From NCBI GenBank assembly GCA_010030205.1, contig RGQD01000003.1, forward strand, positions 1-49,026: 49,026 nt of DNA, written 5' to 3'. The stretch is from Betaproteobacteria bacterium. GTDB lineage: Bacteria > Pseudomonadota > Gammaproteobacteria > Burkholderiales > Burkholderiaceae_C. The notes beneath the pieces are model-generated. The model was not told the DNA's origin, searched no databases, and saw only the letters and a program-made list of their open reading frames with translations. A program made the translations under genes and the position numbers. This document shows positions 33,541 through 42,480 of this stretch, piece by piece. Within the stretch, counting starts at the first letter, position 1; each line of letters starts with the position of its first letter.

Positions 33541-34652
33541 TAGCCACCATGTCCGGTGAAGACGACGGCGCGCCGCAAGCCCCGAAAGTGCTGTCGCTCG
33601 CCGATGCGATGAAGGAGGGCGTCAAGGGCGCCCAAGGTTCGATCAACAGCATCGCCGACCTCGATGGACCGTCGAAGTCGGCGGTGGTGCTGCTGGCAGT
33701 GGGTGCCGAGGCTGCGGCCGATGTGCTGCGCCAGCTCACGCCGTTCGAGGTTCAGCGCTTGTCGGCCAAGATGGCGGTGGTGCGTGCGCTGTCGCGCGAT
33801 CTGGTACTCGAGGTGTTGCGCGAGTTCAGGGACACGACCTCGAACAACGCGCAGGTCGCTTTCGACACGGACTCTTTCATGCAGAACATGCTCGGCAAGG
33901 CGCTGGGCATGGAGGCGGCGTCAGACTTGCTCGGCCGGCTCGATTCGGCGGTCGACATGTCGGGCATCGAGACCCTCAAGCGCATGGAATCCGACGTGCT
34001 CTACGAAATTATCAAGCACGAGCACCCGCAGATCATCGCCACGGTGTTCGTCTTCCTGGAGGCGCCGCAGGCCTCGGCGGTGTCCAAGCTGTTTTCTGAA
34101 GAAGAGCGAAACGAGATTCTGCTGCGCGTCGCGCTGCTGGAAAAAGTCCAGCCCGCCGCGCTCAAGGAACTCAACGAAGTGATGGGCCGCACGCTCAGCC
34201 CCGACACCGACCAGCGCCGGGCCCAGGTCGGTGGTGTTGGGCCGACCGCCGACATCCTCAACCTGCTGTCCGGTGGCATCGACCAGCAGGTGCTGGCAAG
34301 AATCCGTACCTTCGACCCTGATCTGGCCGACCGCATCGTCGAGCACATGTTTACCTTCGAAGACCTGGTCGAGCTCGAGGACCGCGCTCTGCAGACCTTG
34401 ATGCTTGAGGTTCCGCAGACCCAACTGGTGGTCGCCCTCAAGGGGGCCAGCCCGCGCTTGCGCGACAAGCTGCTCAAGAACATGGCCAAACGCGCTGCCG
34501 AGTCGGTGCGCGAAGAACTCGAAACCAAGGGTCCCGTCAAGGTGCAGGAAGTCGAAGAGGAGCAGAAGGCGATTCTTGCCATCGGTCGCACCTTGCAGGA
34601 TGAGGGCCGCATCAGCATGCAGCGCGGCAAGCAGGCCGACTCTTTCATGTGA
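33537..34652 (+). CDS. fliG: Flagellar motor switch protein FliG
   Basis: 371 residues. The N-terminal FliF-binding domain (SKSAVVLLAVGAEAAADVLR) is followed by the middle-domain EHPQ motif (IIKHEHPQIIATVFVFLE) and the C-terminal torque helix with alternating charges (ALQTLMLEVPQTQLVVALKG; ASPRLRDKLLKNMAKRAAES). FliG links the MS-ring to the C-ring and contacts the stator. The first ~30 residues are an extra tail compared with most FliG. The ATG at 33537 overlaps the fliF stop by 4 bases (ATGA); ATG at 33549 is an alternative. It looks intact even though its fliF partner is broken. Confidence 0.95.
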   Translation: MIATMSGEDDGAPQAPKVLSLADAMKEGVKGAQGSINSIADLDGPSKSAVVLLAVGAEAAADVLRQLTPFEVQRLSAKMAVVRALSRDLVLEVLREFRDTTSNNAQVAFDTDSFMQNMLGKALGMEAASDLLGRLDSAVDMSGIETLKRMESDVLYEIIKHEHPQIIATVFVFLEAPQASAVSKLFSEEERNEILLRVALLEKVQPAALKELNEVMGRTLSPDTDQRRAQVGGVGPTADILNLLSGGIDQQVLARIRTFDPDLADRIVEHMFTFEDLVELEDRALQTLMLEVPQTQLVVALKGASPRLRDKLLKNMAKRAAESVREELETKGPVKVQEVEEEQKAILAIGRTLQDEGRISMQRGKQADSFM

Positions 34653-34673
34653 ACTTGAGCGACTCTTTTTCGA

Positions 34674-35336
34674 ATGGATTCCGCTGACCTGTTCTCGCCC
34701 ATACGTTCCTGGGCGCCTCCGTCTTTCGACCCGCCGCCGCCGCCCGCGCCGCCGCCGCCCGCCATCAGTCAGGCCGAGATCGACGCGACGCTGGCCGCAG
34801 CGCGCGAGCAAGGCCAGGACCAGGGGCATGCCGAAGGGATGGCCCAAGGCTTGGTCGAGGGCCAGGCGCTTGGACTTGCCGAAGGCCGCGCCGAGGGCCA
34901 TAGATTGGCGTTCGAGGCCGCACGCCAGGAGCTTGCCGACCTGACGTCGGCCTTGCAGGCCGTGCTCGACGAGGTCAGCGGTTTGCCGGCGGCGATGACC
35001 GAACCGGTGGTCGACCTGGCGCTGCTGGTCGCGCAACGATTGAGCGGCAGCCATCAGTTCGAGCGCTCGGCCTTCATGGCCGCAGTGCAGGAGGCGCTGA
35101 TGCATCTGCCGATGCCGGGTGAGAAGCTGCTGATGCGCCTGGGCCCGGCCGACGAGGCGCTGTGGCAAGAGGCCTTGGATCGCTTCGATCTGCCCTTCGG
35201 CCATGCTTTCGTGGTCGACCCTGATCTGCCGGCCGGGCGCATCTTTGTCGAAGTCGGCGGCACACGGATGGACATCGGCCCGCAGGCTCGCTTGGCGCTG
35301 GTGCGCTCGGCGCTGGGTCTGCCGCTGTCGACATGA
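34674..35336 (+). CDS. fliH: Flagellar export ATPase regulator FliH
   Basis: 220 residues. A proline-rich N-terminus (FDPPPPPAPPPPA) is followed by glycine-zipper-like helices (EGMAQGLVEGQALGLAEGRA), then the conserved C-terminal domain ending in RMDIGPQARLALVRSALG. FliH binds and restrains the FliI ATPase and docks it at the C-ring through FliN. The ATG lies 21 bases after the fliG stop; the stop overlaps the fliI start. Confidence 0.9.
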   Translation: MDSADLFSPIRSWAPPSFDPPPPPAPPPPAISQAEIDATLAAAREQGQDQGHAEGMAQGLVEGQALGLAEGRAEGHRLAFEAARQELADLTSALQAVLDEVSGLPAAMTEPVVDLALLVAQRLSGSHQFERSAFMAAVQEALMHLPMPGEKLLMRLGPADEALWQEALDRFDLPFGHAFVVDPDLPAGRIFVEVGGTRMDIGPQARLALVRSALGLPLST

Positions 35337-36700
35337 GCGACACAGCCCAGGCTCTGGTTCGGCTAGGCGCTGCGCAGCCGACCTCGGTGCGATGCGGCCG
35401 TCTGGTGCGCGTCAACGGCCTGATCCTCGAGGTCGAGGGCTTGCCGCTTGAGCTCGACCAGCGAGCGCTGATCCGCACCGGTGATGGCCGTACGATCGAG
35501 GCTTGCTGCGTCTCGTTCAACCACGGCGTGACCTATTTGATGGCGCTGGACGCCGACAACGCGGTGGGGCCGGGCGAACTGGTCTACCCCGCTGGCACGC
35601 CGGCCGACACCGGGGGCCGCTTCGAGTTGATGGAGCGCCGGCGCGCGCTGCCGATCGGTCATTCACTGCTCGGCCGCATCGTCGACGGCTTTGGCCGGCC
35701 GCTAGACGATTTGCCAGCCGAGTTGTTCGCCATGCCGGGCCTGGGCAGTGGGCGTCTCAATCCCTTGCGGCGGGCGCAGATCGTCCAAGCGCTGGATGTC
35801 GGAGTTCGGGCGATCAACGGCCTTCTTACCGTCGGCCGGGGTCAGCGGGTGGGCATCTTCGCGGGCACCGGCGTCGGCAAGAGCGTGCTGCTGGGCATGC
35901 TGGCTAGGCGCTGCGAGGCCGACGTGGTGGTGGTCGGCCTGATCGGCGAACGAGGCCGCGAGGTGCGCGAGTTCTGTGAAGACATCCTCGGCGCCGAGAC
36001 CATGAAACGCTCGGTGGTGGTGGTCGCCACCGCCGATTCGGCGCCGCTGGCCCGGGTGCGGGGCGCATGGTTCGCCACCGATGTCGCGACCTGGTTTCGC
36101 GACCAGGGCCGCAACGTCGTGCTGATCATGGACTCGCTGACCCGCTATGCGATGGCGCAGCGCGAGATCGCACTCGGCTTGGGCGAGCCGCCGGTTGCCC
36201 GAGGTTACCCGCCCAGCGTTTTCCAGCGCTTGCCCGAACTGGTCGAGCGGGTCGGCAACAGCGAGGACCCCGGTGCGTCAGTGACCGCTTTCTACACCGT
36301 CTTGCTCGAGAGCGACGACAGCAGCGACCCCGTGGCTGACACCGCACGCGGTGTGCTCGACGGCCATATTTTCTTGTCGCGCGAACTCGCCGAGGCCGGC
36401 CATTACCCTGCGATCGACATCGAGCGCTCGATTTCACGGGTCATGCCCAAGGTCGCCGACGCCGATCAAATAGAGCGCGCGCGCCAAGTCAAGCGCCTGT
36501 TCGGACGTTACATGCGCAGCCGCGATCTGGTCGCGATGGGCGCGTACAGCCCTGGCAGTGACCCCGAACTCGACACCGCGCTGCGGGTCTGGCCTGGCAT
36601 CTCGGCCTACCTGCAGCAAGGCTCGGCCGAGGCGGTCGACCTGTCGATGGCCTTGTCGCAGCTCAGCGTGCTGGGCAGCGAGATCGTGGGTCGAGGCTGA
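35333..36700 (+). CDS. fliI: Flagellum-specific ATP synthase FliI
   Basis: 455 residues, F1-beta-like ATPase of the flagellar type III export apparatus. Walker A is AGTGVGKSVLL near 182, Walker B is NVVLIMDSLTRYAMAQREIA near 265, and GEPPVARGYPPSVFQRLPEL near 285 is typical of FliI. It unfolds and delivers export substrates, together with FliH and FliJ. Full length with no missing motif. The start ATG overlaps the fliH stop by 4 bases. Confidence 0.96.
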   Translation: MSDTAQALVRLGAAQPTSVRCGRLVRVNGLILEVEGLPLELDQRALIRTGDGRTIEACCVSFNHGVTYLMALDADNAVGPGELVYPAGTPADTGGRFELMERRRALPIGHSLLGRIVDGFGRPLDDLPAELFAMPGLGSGRLNPLRRAQIVQALDVGVRAINGLLTVGRGQRVGIFAGTGVGKSVLLGMLARRCEADVVVVGLIGERGREVREFCEDILGAETMKRSVVVVATADSAPLARVRGAWFATDVATWFRDQGRNVVLIMDSLTRYAMAQREIALGLGEPPVARGYPPSVFQRLPELVERVGNSEDPGASVTAFYTVLLESDDSSDPVADTARGVLDGHIFLSRELAEAGHYPAIDIERSISRVMPKVADADQIERARQVKRLFGRYMRSRDLVAMGAYSPGSDPELDTALRVWPGISAYLQQGSAEAVDLSMALSQLSVLGSEIVGRG

Positions 36701-36707
36701 ATCCGCG

Positions 36708-37184
36708 ATGAAGTCCGATGCCTTGAAGGCCTTGGTTGCGCTGGCCCGGACGCAGGAGGACAGCGTGGCCGCGCAGCTGCGCGATGTCCAGTCCAAGTTG
36801 CAGCGGGCCGAGCAATTGCGGGTGCAGCTCGACGATTTCGGTCTCGAATACCGCCATGCGGCGCTAGACAGTGGGCGCAGCGGCGGCCAGCTGGGCTTTG
36901 TCAGCGATGCCTTGGCCTTTGGGCAACGCCTGCACCGCACAGCGGCCGAGCAAGTCGGCGCGATTGCGGATCACCGGGCCCGGCGCGAGGAGGTGCAGCG
37001 CGCATTGGTGCTGGCCCAGCATCGGGTGCAAGCGATCCAAAAAGTGCTCGACAAGGCCTTGCGCCTGGAGCGGGCCGCGGTGGAACGACGGCAGCAGATC
37101 GAGGCTGAGGACATGATCAGCGCGCGGCTGAACCAGAAGGCTGGCATGGATCGTGCAGTTTGTGACGGACCAAAGCGGGCATAA
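36708..37184 (+). CDS. fliJ: Flagellar export chaperone FliJ
   Basis: 158 residues predicted to be almost entirely an antiparallel coiled coil (ALVALARTQEDSVAAQLRDV; EEVQRALVLAQHRVQAIQKV), the FliJ fold. FliJ acts as the central stalk of the FliI ring and escorts chaperones. The assignment rests on the coiled coil and its fixed place between fliI and fliK. Start at ATG 36708, 7 bases after the fliI stop. Confidence 0.85.
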   Translation: MKSDALKALVALARTQEDSVAAQLRDVQSKLQRAEQLRVQLDDFGLEYRHAALDSGRSGGQLGFVSDALAFGQRLHRTAAEQVGAIADHRARREEVQRALVLAQHRVQAIQKVLDKALRLERAAVERRQQIEAEDMISARLNQKAGMDRAVCDGPKRA

Positions 37185-37185
37185 C

Positions 37186-39411
37186 GTGATCACCACCTCC
37201 AATCCCCACAGACCCAAGCCCTCGACATCGTTGATGGCGAGCTTGACTTCCAAGCCTGGTGCCACGGCTGGATCGTCGACACCTGACACCACCGCAGCAG
37301 GCCTTTTCGCAGAGGCTTTGAAGCTGCAGATGCGCGACGCTGATGCCGCCGAGGCTGCCAGCGCGCCGCAGATGCCCGTGAAGAAACGGCAAATATTGCC
37401 GCCGATCGACGCTGCGCAGGCGGCAACGCTTGCCGCCATGGCTCTGCCTGCTGCGCTGCCAGTGGTCCCGACAGCGGTTGCGCCGACTGCGACAGCGGGC
37501 AATGCCGATCAGCCAGCGATTGAATTGGCGGGGATGGTGACGCCGGCTGAGGTCTTCGCGACAGCCACGCCAACCGCGCCAGGGTTCATCGAACCCGTTC
37601 AGCCGTCGCTGCCGGCCGAGGCTGAACCGGCGACCCGTCCGACAGCCGCCACGACCCAAGCGAGCTCTCGGCAGCCCGGACTTCTTGTCGCGGCTGATGA
37701 GCTTGTTGCGCGTCCACTGTCTGCCGGCCAGGCGCTGCCGGCTGGCGCCCAAGCCGATCGCGAGGCTGCTGTGTTCCAGCAGTCCCTGCCAGCGACTGCG
37801 ACCCTGAGCGCGAGTCTTTGGACGCCTGCGCCGATCGCGGCAATGTCGTCGGCGGCAGCAGAGGTCGAACCGGTGTCACCAGCGCTTCAGGCGGTGCTGG
37901 TGTCAGCGCCTGCCATTGATTCGATGTCGGCCGCAAGCTCTGAGCCGGCGCCGGTGACTGTGGAGTCGGTTGTCACATCCCTGGCAACAGCGCAGACCGC
38001 GACCGTTGCGACGCCAGCAACACCGACCTTGACGCCGCAGGCCGTTGCGACAATGCCGCAGGCCGTCGCGACAATGCCGCAGCCGAGCATCGCAACGCCA
38101 GCTGTCACGGCGACGCCGCAGACTAGTGTGACGCCGCAAGCTGTCGCGACGACGCAGCAGCCGAACCTGACAACGCAAGTTGTTGCGACGACGGCGCGGC
38201 TGAGCATGACGCCTCAAGCTGCCGCGGCGGCGCCGCAGCCTAAGCCTGGTGTGACAACGCAAGCTGCCGCGACGACGCCGCAAGCTGGTGTGACAACGCA
38301 AGCTGCCGCGACGACGCCGCAAGCTAGTGTGACAACGCAAGCTGCCGCGACGACGCCGCAAGCTGGTGTGACACCGCAAGTTGCCGCGACGACGCCGCAA
38401 GCCAGTGTGACACCGCAAGCTGCCGCGACGACGCCGCAAGCCAGTGTGACAGCGCAAGCCGCCGCGACGACGCCGCAAGCCAGTGTGACAGCGCAAGTTG
38501 CCGTGACGACGCTGCAGGCTGTTGCACCGTCGCCGCAGGCTGTTGCGACGCCGTCGGCCTCGACGCTTGCCGCGTTGGCGAGCGCGACGCAGGCCGCGAG
38601 ACCTGTTGACTCTGCAGACGCTGGCGCTGCAAGGCCGGCTGTCCCATTGCAGGACACCACATGGCTAGGCCAGCCCTTGACGCTCAGCCAGGTTGAACAG
38701 GTGGCCACCGCCGCGCGGACTGTCTCCGCAGTGGCACGGCCTGCCGCTCGGCCGACCACGATGGTGGAGGCTCTTCAGGTGAGGGCTGAACCCGCCGGTA
38801 TCAGCGCTGTGGTGGCGCGCGCGGTGGAAGCTGTGCCGGCCGCAGAAAAGCTGATGACCTCATTCAGCCGGCCTGAGACACAGCTCAAGGCGCTGGACCG
38901 CGACCAGCCGATCGACACGACGCAGTTCCTCGCTTCGCAGCCCGGGGCTTCAAACTTTGCGGCAGCGCCCACCGAGCCATCAGCGGTGATCGGTCGCTCC
39001 CCGGAGCTTGCGGCTGAACCGGCGCGCGCCATCGTCGATTCGGGTCGACTGCAGCTTCAGATGCAGAGCGCTGAATTGGGGCCCATGAGCCTGGACATGG
39101 CGCTCGACGCCGCCGGCCATGCCCACCTGATCGTGCACGCCGCGACCGAGTCCTTGGCGCTGTCGCTGGGCGAGCGCACAGGCCAGCTGGTGGATGCGAT
39201 GCGTGACATGGGTTTGACGGTCCAGGTGGATGTGCGCCAGGGTGGTTCCCAGGCAGGTTTTACCGGCGGTGGAGCGGCAGGTCAGCAAGCCTCGCCCGAT
39301 GCCAACCGCGCCGGTGCTGCGCCGCCTGAGCCGCGCGCGCTGCCGATCATTCCCGCAACGCCTCGGCGTCCCGCCGCGCCCGCGAGCGGCGCCTTGAGTT
39401 TTTACGCCTGA
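37186..39411 (+). CDS. fliK: Flagellar hook-length control protein FliK, repeat-expanded
   Basis: 741 residues, clearly longer than the usual 350-500. The conserved C-terminal domain is LQLQMQSAELGPMSLDMALD and LGERTGQLVDAMRDMGLTVQ near 625-680. The N-terminal ruler region is extremely rich in Ala, Thr, Pro, Val and Gln, and residues about 285-450 are degenerate repeats of TPQAxVTxQAAAT, the best of which are seven 39-bp tandem copies. FliK measures the hook and flips export specificity through FlhB. Expansion of the ruler would be expected to lengthen the hook. The start is taken as GTG 37186, two bases after the fliJ stop; GTG 37153 and ATG 37234 are alternatives. Confidence 0.85.
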   Translation: MITTSNPHRPKPSTSLMASLTSKPGATAGSSTPDTTAAGLFAEALKLQMRDADAAEAASAPQMPVKKRQILPPIDAAQAATLAAMALPAALPVVPTAVAPTATAGNADQPAIELAGMVTPAEVFATATPTAPGFIEPVQPSLPAEAEPATRPTAATTQASSRQPGLLVAADELVARPLSAGQALPAGAQADREAAVFQQSLPATATLSASLWTPAPIAAMSSAAAEVEPVSPALQAVLVSAPAIDSMSAASSEPAPVTVESVVTSLATAQTATVATPATPTLTPQAVATMPQAVATMPQPSIATPAVTATPQTSVTPQAVATTQQPNLTTQVVATTARLSMTPQAAAAAPQPKPGVTTQAAATTPQAGVTTQAAATTPQASVTTQAAATTPQAGVTPQVAATTPQASVTPQAAATTPQASVTAQAAATTPQASVTAQVAVTTLQAVAPSPQAVATPSASTLAALASATQAARPVDSADAGAARPAVPLQDTTWLGQPLTLSQVEQVATAARTVSAVARPAARPTTMVEALQVRAEPAGISAVVARAVEAVPAAEKLMTSFSRPETQLKALDRDQPIDTTQFLASQPGASNFAAAPTEPSAVIGRSPELAAEPARAIVDSGRLQLQMQSAELGPMSLDMALDAAGHAHLIVHAATESLALSLGERTGQLVDAMRDMGLTVQVDVRQGGSQAGFTGGGAAGQQASPDANRAGAAPPEPRALPIIPATPRRPAAPASGALSFYA
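38249..38521. repeat. 39-bp coding tandem repeat in fliK (seven units)
   Basis: Units start at 38249, 38288, 38327, 38366, 38405, 38444 and 38483, each beginning GTGTGACA and encoding a 13-residue period (about VTTQAAATTPQAG). The first three copies are nearly identical and later ones drift. Older, less regular relatives extend upstream to about 38030. Being a multiple of three, copy changes would keep the frame. Confidence 0.9.
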
Positions 39412-39441
39412 CGGCAACCCACTCCAACACACAAGGTTTCC

Positions 39442-40146
39442 ATGGCAGAAAACGAAAAAGTCGAAGGCGCAGCGGATGCGGCTGGTGGCCACGATGCGCC
39501 AGGGCCGGCTAAGAAGTCGAAATTGCCGATGATCATCGGCGCCGTGGCGTTCGTGGTCTTGGCCGGCGCCGGCTACTACTTCGGGGTCGCTCTGCCGGCC
39601 AAGAAGCACGCCGAGGAGGAGAGCGAGAAGTCGGTCGAAAAGCGTTTGATGAAGCAACTCGAGCGCAAGAAGGACAACAAGCCGCCGGTCTTCATCGCGA
39701 TGGACGAGTTTCTTGTCAATCTGCCGGGCAAGGGTGGCGAGCATTACCTGTCGACCAAGCTGGTGCTGCGCACCGCCGACGGCGCGACGGAGAAGCGCAT
39801 CACCGAGTTCCTGCCCCTGGTTCGCGACCGGATCCTGGCGGTGCTGTCGGCTCGTACCGTCGCCGAACTGGCGACAGTCGAAGGCAAGGAAGGCATGGCC
39901 AAGGACATCGCGTTGGTCATCAACGCGATCATCGAGCCGCAGCTCACGGCAATTTTCATCCTGCAGCAAGAGCCCTCGACCGCTGACTTGCGCAACCTCG
40001 AGCGCCTGGGCGCGATCCCGCGTGAGACCGCCGGTGGCGGCTCATACAGCGCGGTGGCCAAGGAGGCAGCAGCGCAGTTCTGGAAGGTGACCGAAATGGA
40101 CCTGCCGGTTCAGGCCGTGCTGTTCAACGCCCTTGTGATGCAGTGA
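39442..40146 (+). CDS. fliL: Flagellar basal body-associated protein FliL
   Basis: 234 residues. A cytoplasmic N-terminus, one membrane segment (MIIGAVAFVVLAGAGYYFGV, about 30-50) and a periplasmic domain (AMDEFLVNLPGKGGEHYLST; ITEFLPLVRDRILAVLSART), ending LPVQAVLFNALVMQ. FliL surrounds the stator and stabilises it. It is longer than the 160-180 residues of enteric FliL because of a loop at about 175-210. First gene after fliK; the fliM start is 19 bases beyond its stop. Confidence 0.92.
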   Translation: MAENEKVEGAADAAGGHDAPGPAKKSKLPMIIGAVAFVVLAGAGYYFGVALPAKKHAEEESEKSVEKRLMKQLERKKDNKPPVFIAMDEFLVNLPGKGGEHYLSTKLVLRTADGATEKRITEFLPLVRDRILAVLSARTVAELATVEGKEGMAKDIALVINAIIEPQLTAIFILQQEPSTADLRNLERLGAIPRETAGGGSYSAVAKEAAAQFWKVTEMDLPVQAVLFNALVMQ

Positions 40147-40165
40147 CGCAGGGCACGGCAGCGCA

Positions 40166-41045
40166 ATGACCGATTCCAGTTCAAAGCCCACGACGTCAGC
40201 CGGGGAGTCGGCAGCATTCATCTTTGACAAGATGCATCGCGTCATCAAGCGGCGCATGCCGACGCTAGAGTTGATCCACGAGCGCTTTGCCCGCACCGCC
40301 CGGCTCGCGCTGTACAACATGGTGCGGCATTGATCCGCAAGTGGTCTACATCACGATCGACAACATGTTCGGCGGCGAAGGCAAGTTGCCGCCCAAGATC
40401 ACGACCAAGGAATACACCGCGATCGAGCTGCGCATCATCCGGCGCCTGATCGACAGCTTGCTGGCCGAGTACGAGAAGGCCTGGAAACCGGTGCACGAGA
40501 TCAAATTCGATTTCCTGCGCCAGGAGACGAGTTTCCAGTTTGCCCGCATCACCGACAACGAGGAGATGGTGTTGCACTGCAGCTTCGTCGTCACGATCAA
40601 CGGCCGCAAAGGCAACGTGGACCTGTGCATTCCGTTCTGGGTTCTGGAGCCTATCAAGTCGCTGCTGTTCAGCCAGATGCAGGCCTTTCAGCCCGACGAA
40701 GACACCTCCTGGGGTGACAACCTGCGCACCGAGGTGCAGTCGGCGCAGGTTCAACTGGTCGCGGTGCTAGCCAAGAAGGAAGGCACGCTGGGCGAGGTGC
40801 TGTCTTTCAATGTTGGTGACTTGCTGCCGATAGAGCTGCAGGACCCTATCAGCGTGATGGTCGACGGCCTGCCGATGATCAAAGGCGCTTACGGGGTCCG
40901 CAACGGCCGCTATGCGGTGAAGATTTCCGAGATTGAACATCCGATCGAATTCAGCAACCGGCCGGTCGAGCGCGGGGTGATGAGCCCGAGTTTTCGCAAA
41001 CGGACCGAGGCGGCCGCCGCGTCCGACAACTTTCTTCTAGATTGA
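40166..41045 (+). pseudogene. fliM: Flagellar motor switch protein FliM, broken by internal deletion and frameshift
   Basis: The first frame starts at ATG 40166 and runs 55 codons (ending RRMPTLELIHERFARTARLA and LYNMVRH) to TGA at 40331. The rest of FliM is in another frame from about 40331 (DPQVVYITIDNMFGGEGK) through WKPVHEIKFDFLRQETSFQF to the SpoA-like C-terminus ending at 41045. FliM proteins have about 44 residues between these points (RRSPEISVG...LPVPT...MxPLRGxxLxVF); they are missing. The N-terminus also lacks the CheY-P-binding LSQxEVDALL peptide. As written no C-ring FliM can be made. All other positions look conserved, pointing to a recent lesion or an assembly fault. Confidence 0.88.
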
Positions 41046-41053
41046 GACTAGCC

Positions 41054-41440
41054 GTGAGCACAGAGTCCACTTCAAGCCCTGGCGCCGCCGAACCTCTGGG
41101 CGCAGACCCCAAGCGCGGCAAAATCCAGCCCTCTCCTTATTCGCTGCTCGACGAGTCGGTCGGCGGTGGAGGCGCAGCCAACGACATCGAACTGGTGATG
41201 GATGTGCCGGTGCAGATCACCGTCGAGCTCGGGCGCTCCAAGATGCAGATTCGGCAGCTTGTCGCACTGACATATGGTGCGGTGATCGAACTCGATGTCC
41301 ACGCCGGCGATCCGCTCGATGTGGTGGTCAACGGCACCCTGGTCGCGCAAGGTGAGGTGGTGATCGTCAACGATCGCTACGCGATCCGCCTGACCGACAT
41401 CGTCACGCCGGCTGAGCGACTGCGCAAGCTCAACCGGTGA
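41054..41440 (+). CDS. fliN: Flagellar motor switch protein FliN
   Basis: 128 residues with the SpoA/surface-presentation domain: ELVMDVPVQITVELGRSKMQ, IRQLVALTYGAVIELD, AGDPLDVVVNGTLVAQGEVV and IVNDRYAIRLTDIV. FliN forms the bottom of the C-ring and docks FliH. The GTG at 41054 is preferred to a TTG at 41042 that overlaps the fliM stop. The stop overlaps the fliO start (GTGA). Confidence 0.93.
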   Translation: MSTESTSSPGAAEPLGADPKRGKIQPSPYSLLDESVGGGGAANDIELVMDVPVQITVELGRSKMQIRQLVALTYGAVIELDVHAGDPLDVVVNGTLVAQGEVVIVNDRYAIRLTDIVTPAERLRKLNR

Positions 41441-41727
41441 GCGACATGGCGGGCTATGTCACCTCGTTGCTGCTGCTGGCCGCCGTGGTCGCAGGGGCGG
41501 TGGTGCTGGCCTGGCGCCGCCGCAACGCGGGTGTTGCGGGGCGAGGCAGCGCCAGCTTGCGCGCGATCGAGTTCGCGCCGCTGGGTCCGCGCGACCGTCT
41601 GGTGCTGGCTGAATGCGAGGGCCGCCGCTACCTGCTGGCCCAGGGTCCGCAAGGCGTGACCCTGCTCGACCGCTTGTTCGAAAACGGCGCGCCGGTGGCG
41701 GCTCGCGACGGCGGTCAGACGCGATGA
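41437..41727 (+). CDS. fliO: Flagellar biosynthesis protein FliO
   Basis: 96 residues. One membrane segment (YVTSLLLLAAVVAGAVVLAW, about 7-26) and a small cytoplasmic domain (LGPRDRLVLAECEGRRYLLA) typical of FliO, an assembly factor for the FliP ring. The start is GTG 41437 overlapping the fliN stop; ATG 41446 is an alternative. The stop overlaps the fliP ATG. Confidence 0.87.
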   Translation: MSDMAGYVTSLLLLAAVVAGAVVLAWRRRNAGVAGRGSASLRAIEFAPLGPRDRLVLAECEGRRYLLAQGPQGVTLLDRLFENGAPVAARDGGQTR

Positions 41728-42476
41728 GCTGGCGTCATGGGCTCGGCCGGGTCGGCGGCATGGTCCTTGGCCTGCTGATGGTGGGACTGGCCAACGCACA
41801 GGACATTTCACTCGTCAACGCAGCGCCGGCCGGCGGTGGTGGCACCAGCTACAGCGTTCCGGTGCAGACGGTACTGCTGTTGACGGCGATGAGTTTCCTG
41901 CCGTCGGCGCTGATGTTGATGACCAGTTTCACCCGGATCCTGATCGTCTTCTCGCTGCTGCGCCAGGCGCTGGGTCTGCAATCGATGCCACCCAACGCGG
42001 TGCTGGTCGCTTTGTCAATGTTTCTGACTTTCTTCGTGATGAACCCGGTGTTCGAGACCATGTACACCCAGGCCTGGCAGCCCTATGCCAGCAAGCAGAT
42101 CAACCTTGAAGCGGCGCTCGACAAGGGGAGCCGGCCGCTCAAGGAGTTCATGCTGGCACATACCCGCGATACCGATTTGCAACTGTTCTCGCGCCTGTCT
42201 CGCGTTCCGCTGACTGACCGCGAAGCCGTGCCATTGCGCGTGGTCGTGCCAGCGTTCGCGATCTCCGAGATCCGCACTGGTTTCTTGATCGGCTTCGTCA
42301 TTTTCTTGCCTTTCGTGGTGATCGACCTCGCGGTGGCGAGCATCCTGACATCGGTCGGCATGGTGATGGTCTCACCGGTGATGTTCTCGCTGCCGCTCAA
42401 GCTGATCATCTTCACGCTCGCCGACGGTTGGAGCCTGCTCGCAGGCTCGCTGGTCGAGAGCTTCCTGCCGCGTTGA
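41724..42476 (+). CDS. fliP: Flagellar export gate protein FliP
   Basis: 250 residues with a cleavable signal sequence (MVLGLLMVGLANAQD, ending near 25) and FliP hallmarks: MTSFTRILIVFSLLRQALGL, PPNAVLVALSMFLTFFVMNP, SEIRTGFLIGFVIFLPFVVI and MVMVSPVMFSLPLKLIIFTL. Five FliP subunits form the core of the export gate with FliQ and FliR. Complete. The start overlaps the fliO stop by 4 bases. Confidence 0.97.
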   Translation: MSWRHGLGRVGGMVLGLLMVGLANAQDISLVNAAPAGGGGTSYSVPVQTVLLLTAMSFLPSALMLMTSFTRILIVFSLLRQALGLQSMPPNAVLVALSMFLTFFVMNPVFETMYTQAWQPYASKQINLEAALDKGSRPLKEFMLAHTRDTDLQLFSRLSRVPLTDREAVPLRVVVPAFAISEIRTGFLIGFVIFLPFVVIDLAVASILTSVGMVMVSPVMFSLPLKLIIFTLADGWSLLAGSLVESFLPR

Positions 42477-42480
42477 TGCC

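Noticed and set aside
33921-35204. 427-codon open frame on the minus strand across fliG/fliH
   Set aside because: Antisense shadow of two certain flagellar genes; composition (His/Arg/Gln-rich) is typical of such shadows.
38249-38521. CRISPR array
   Set aside because: The 39-bp units are contiguous with no spacers between repeats, and they translate in frame as part of FliK.
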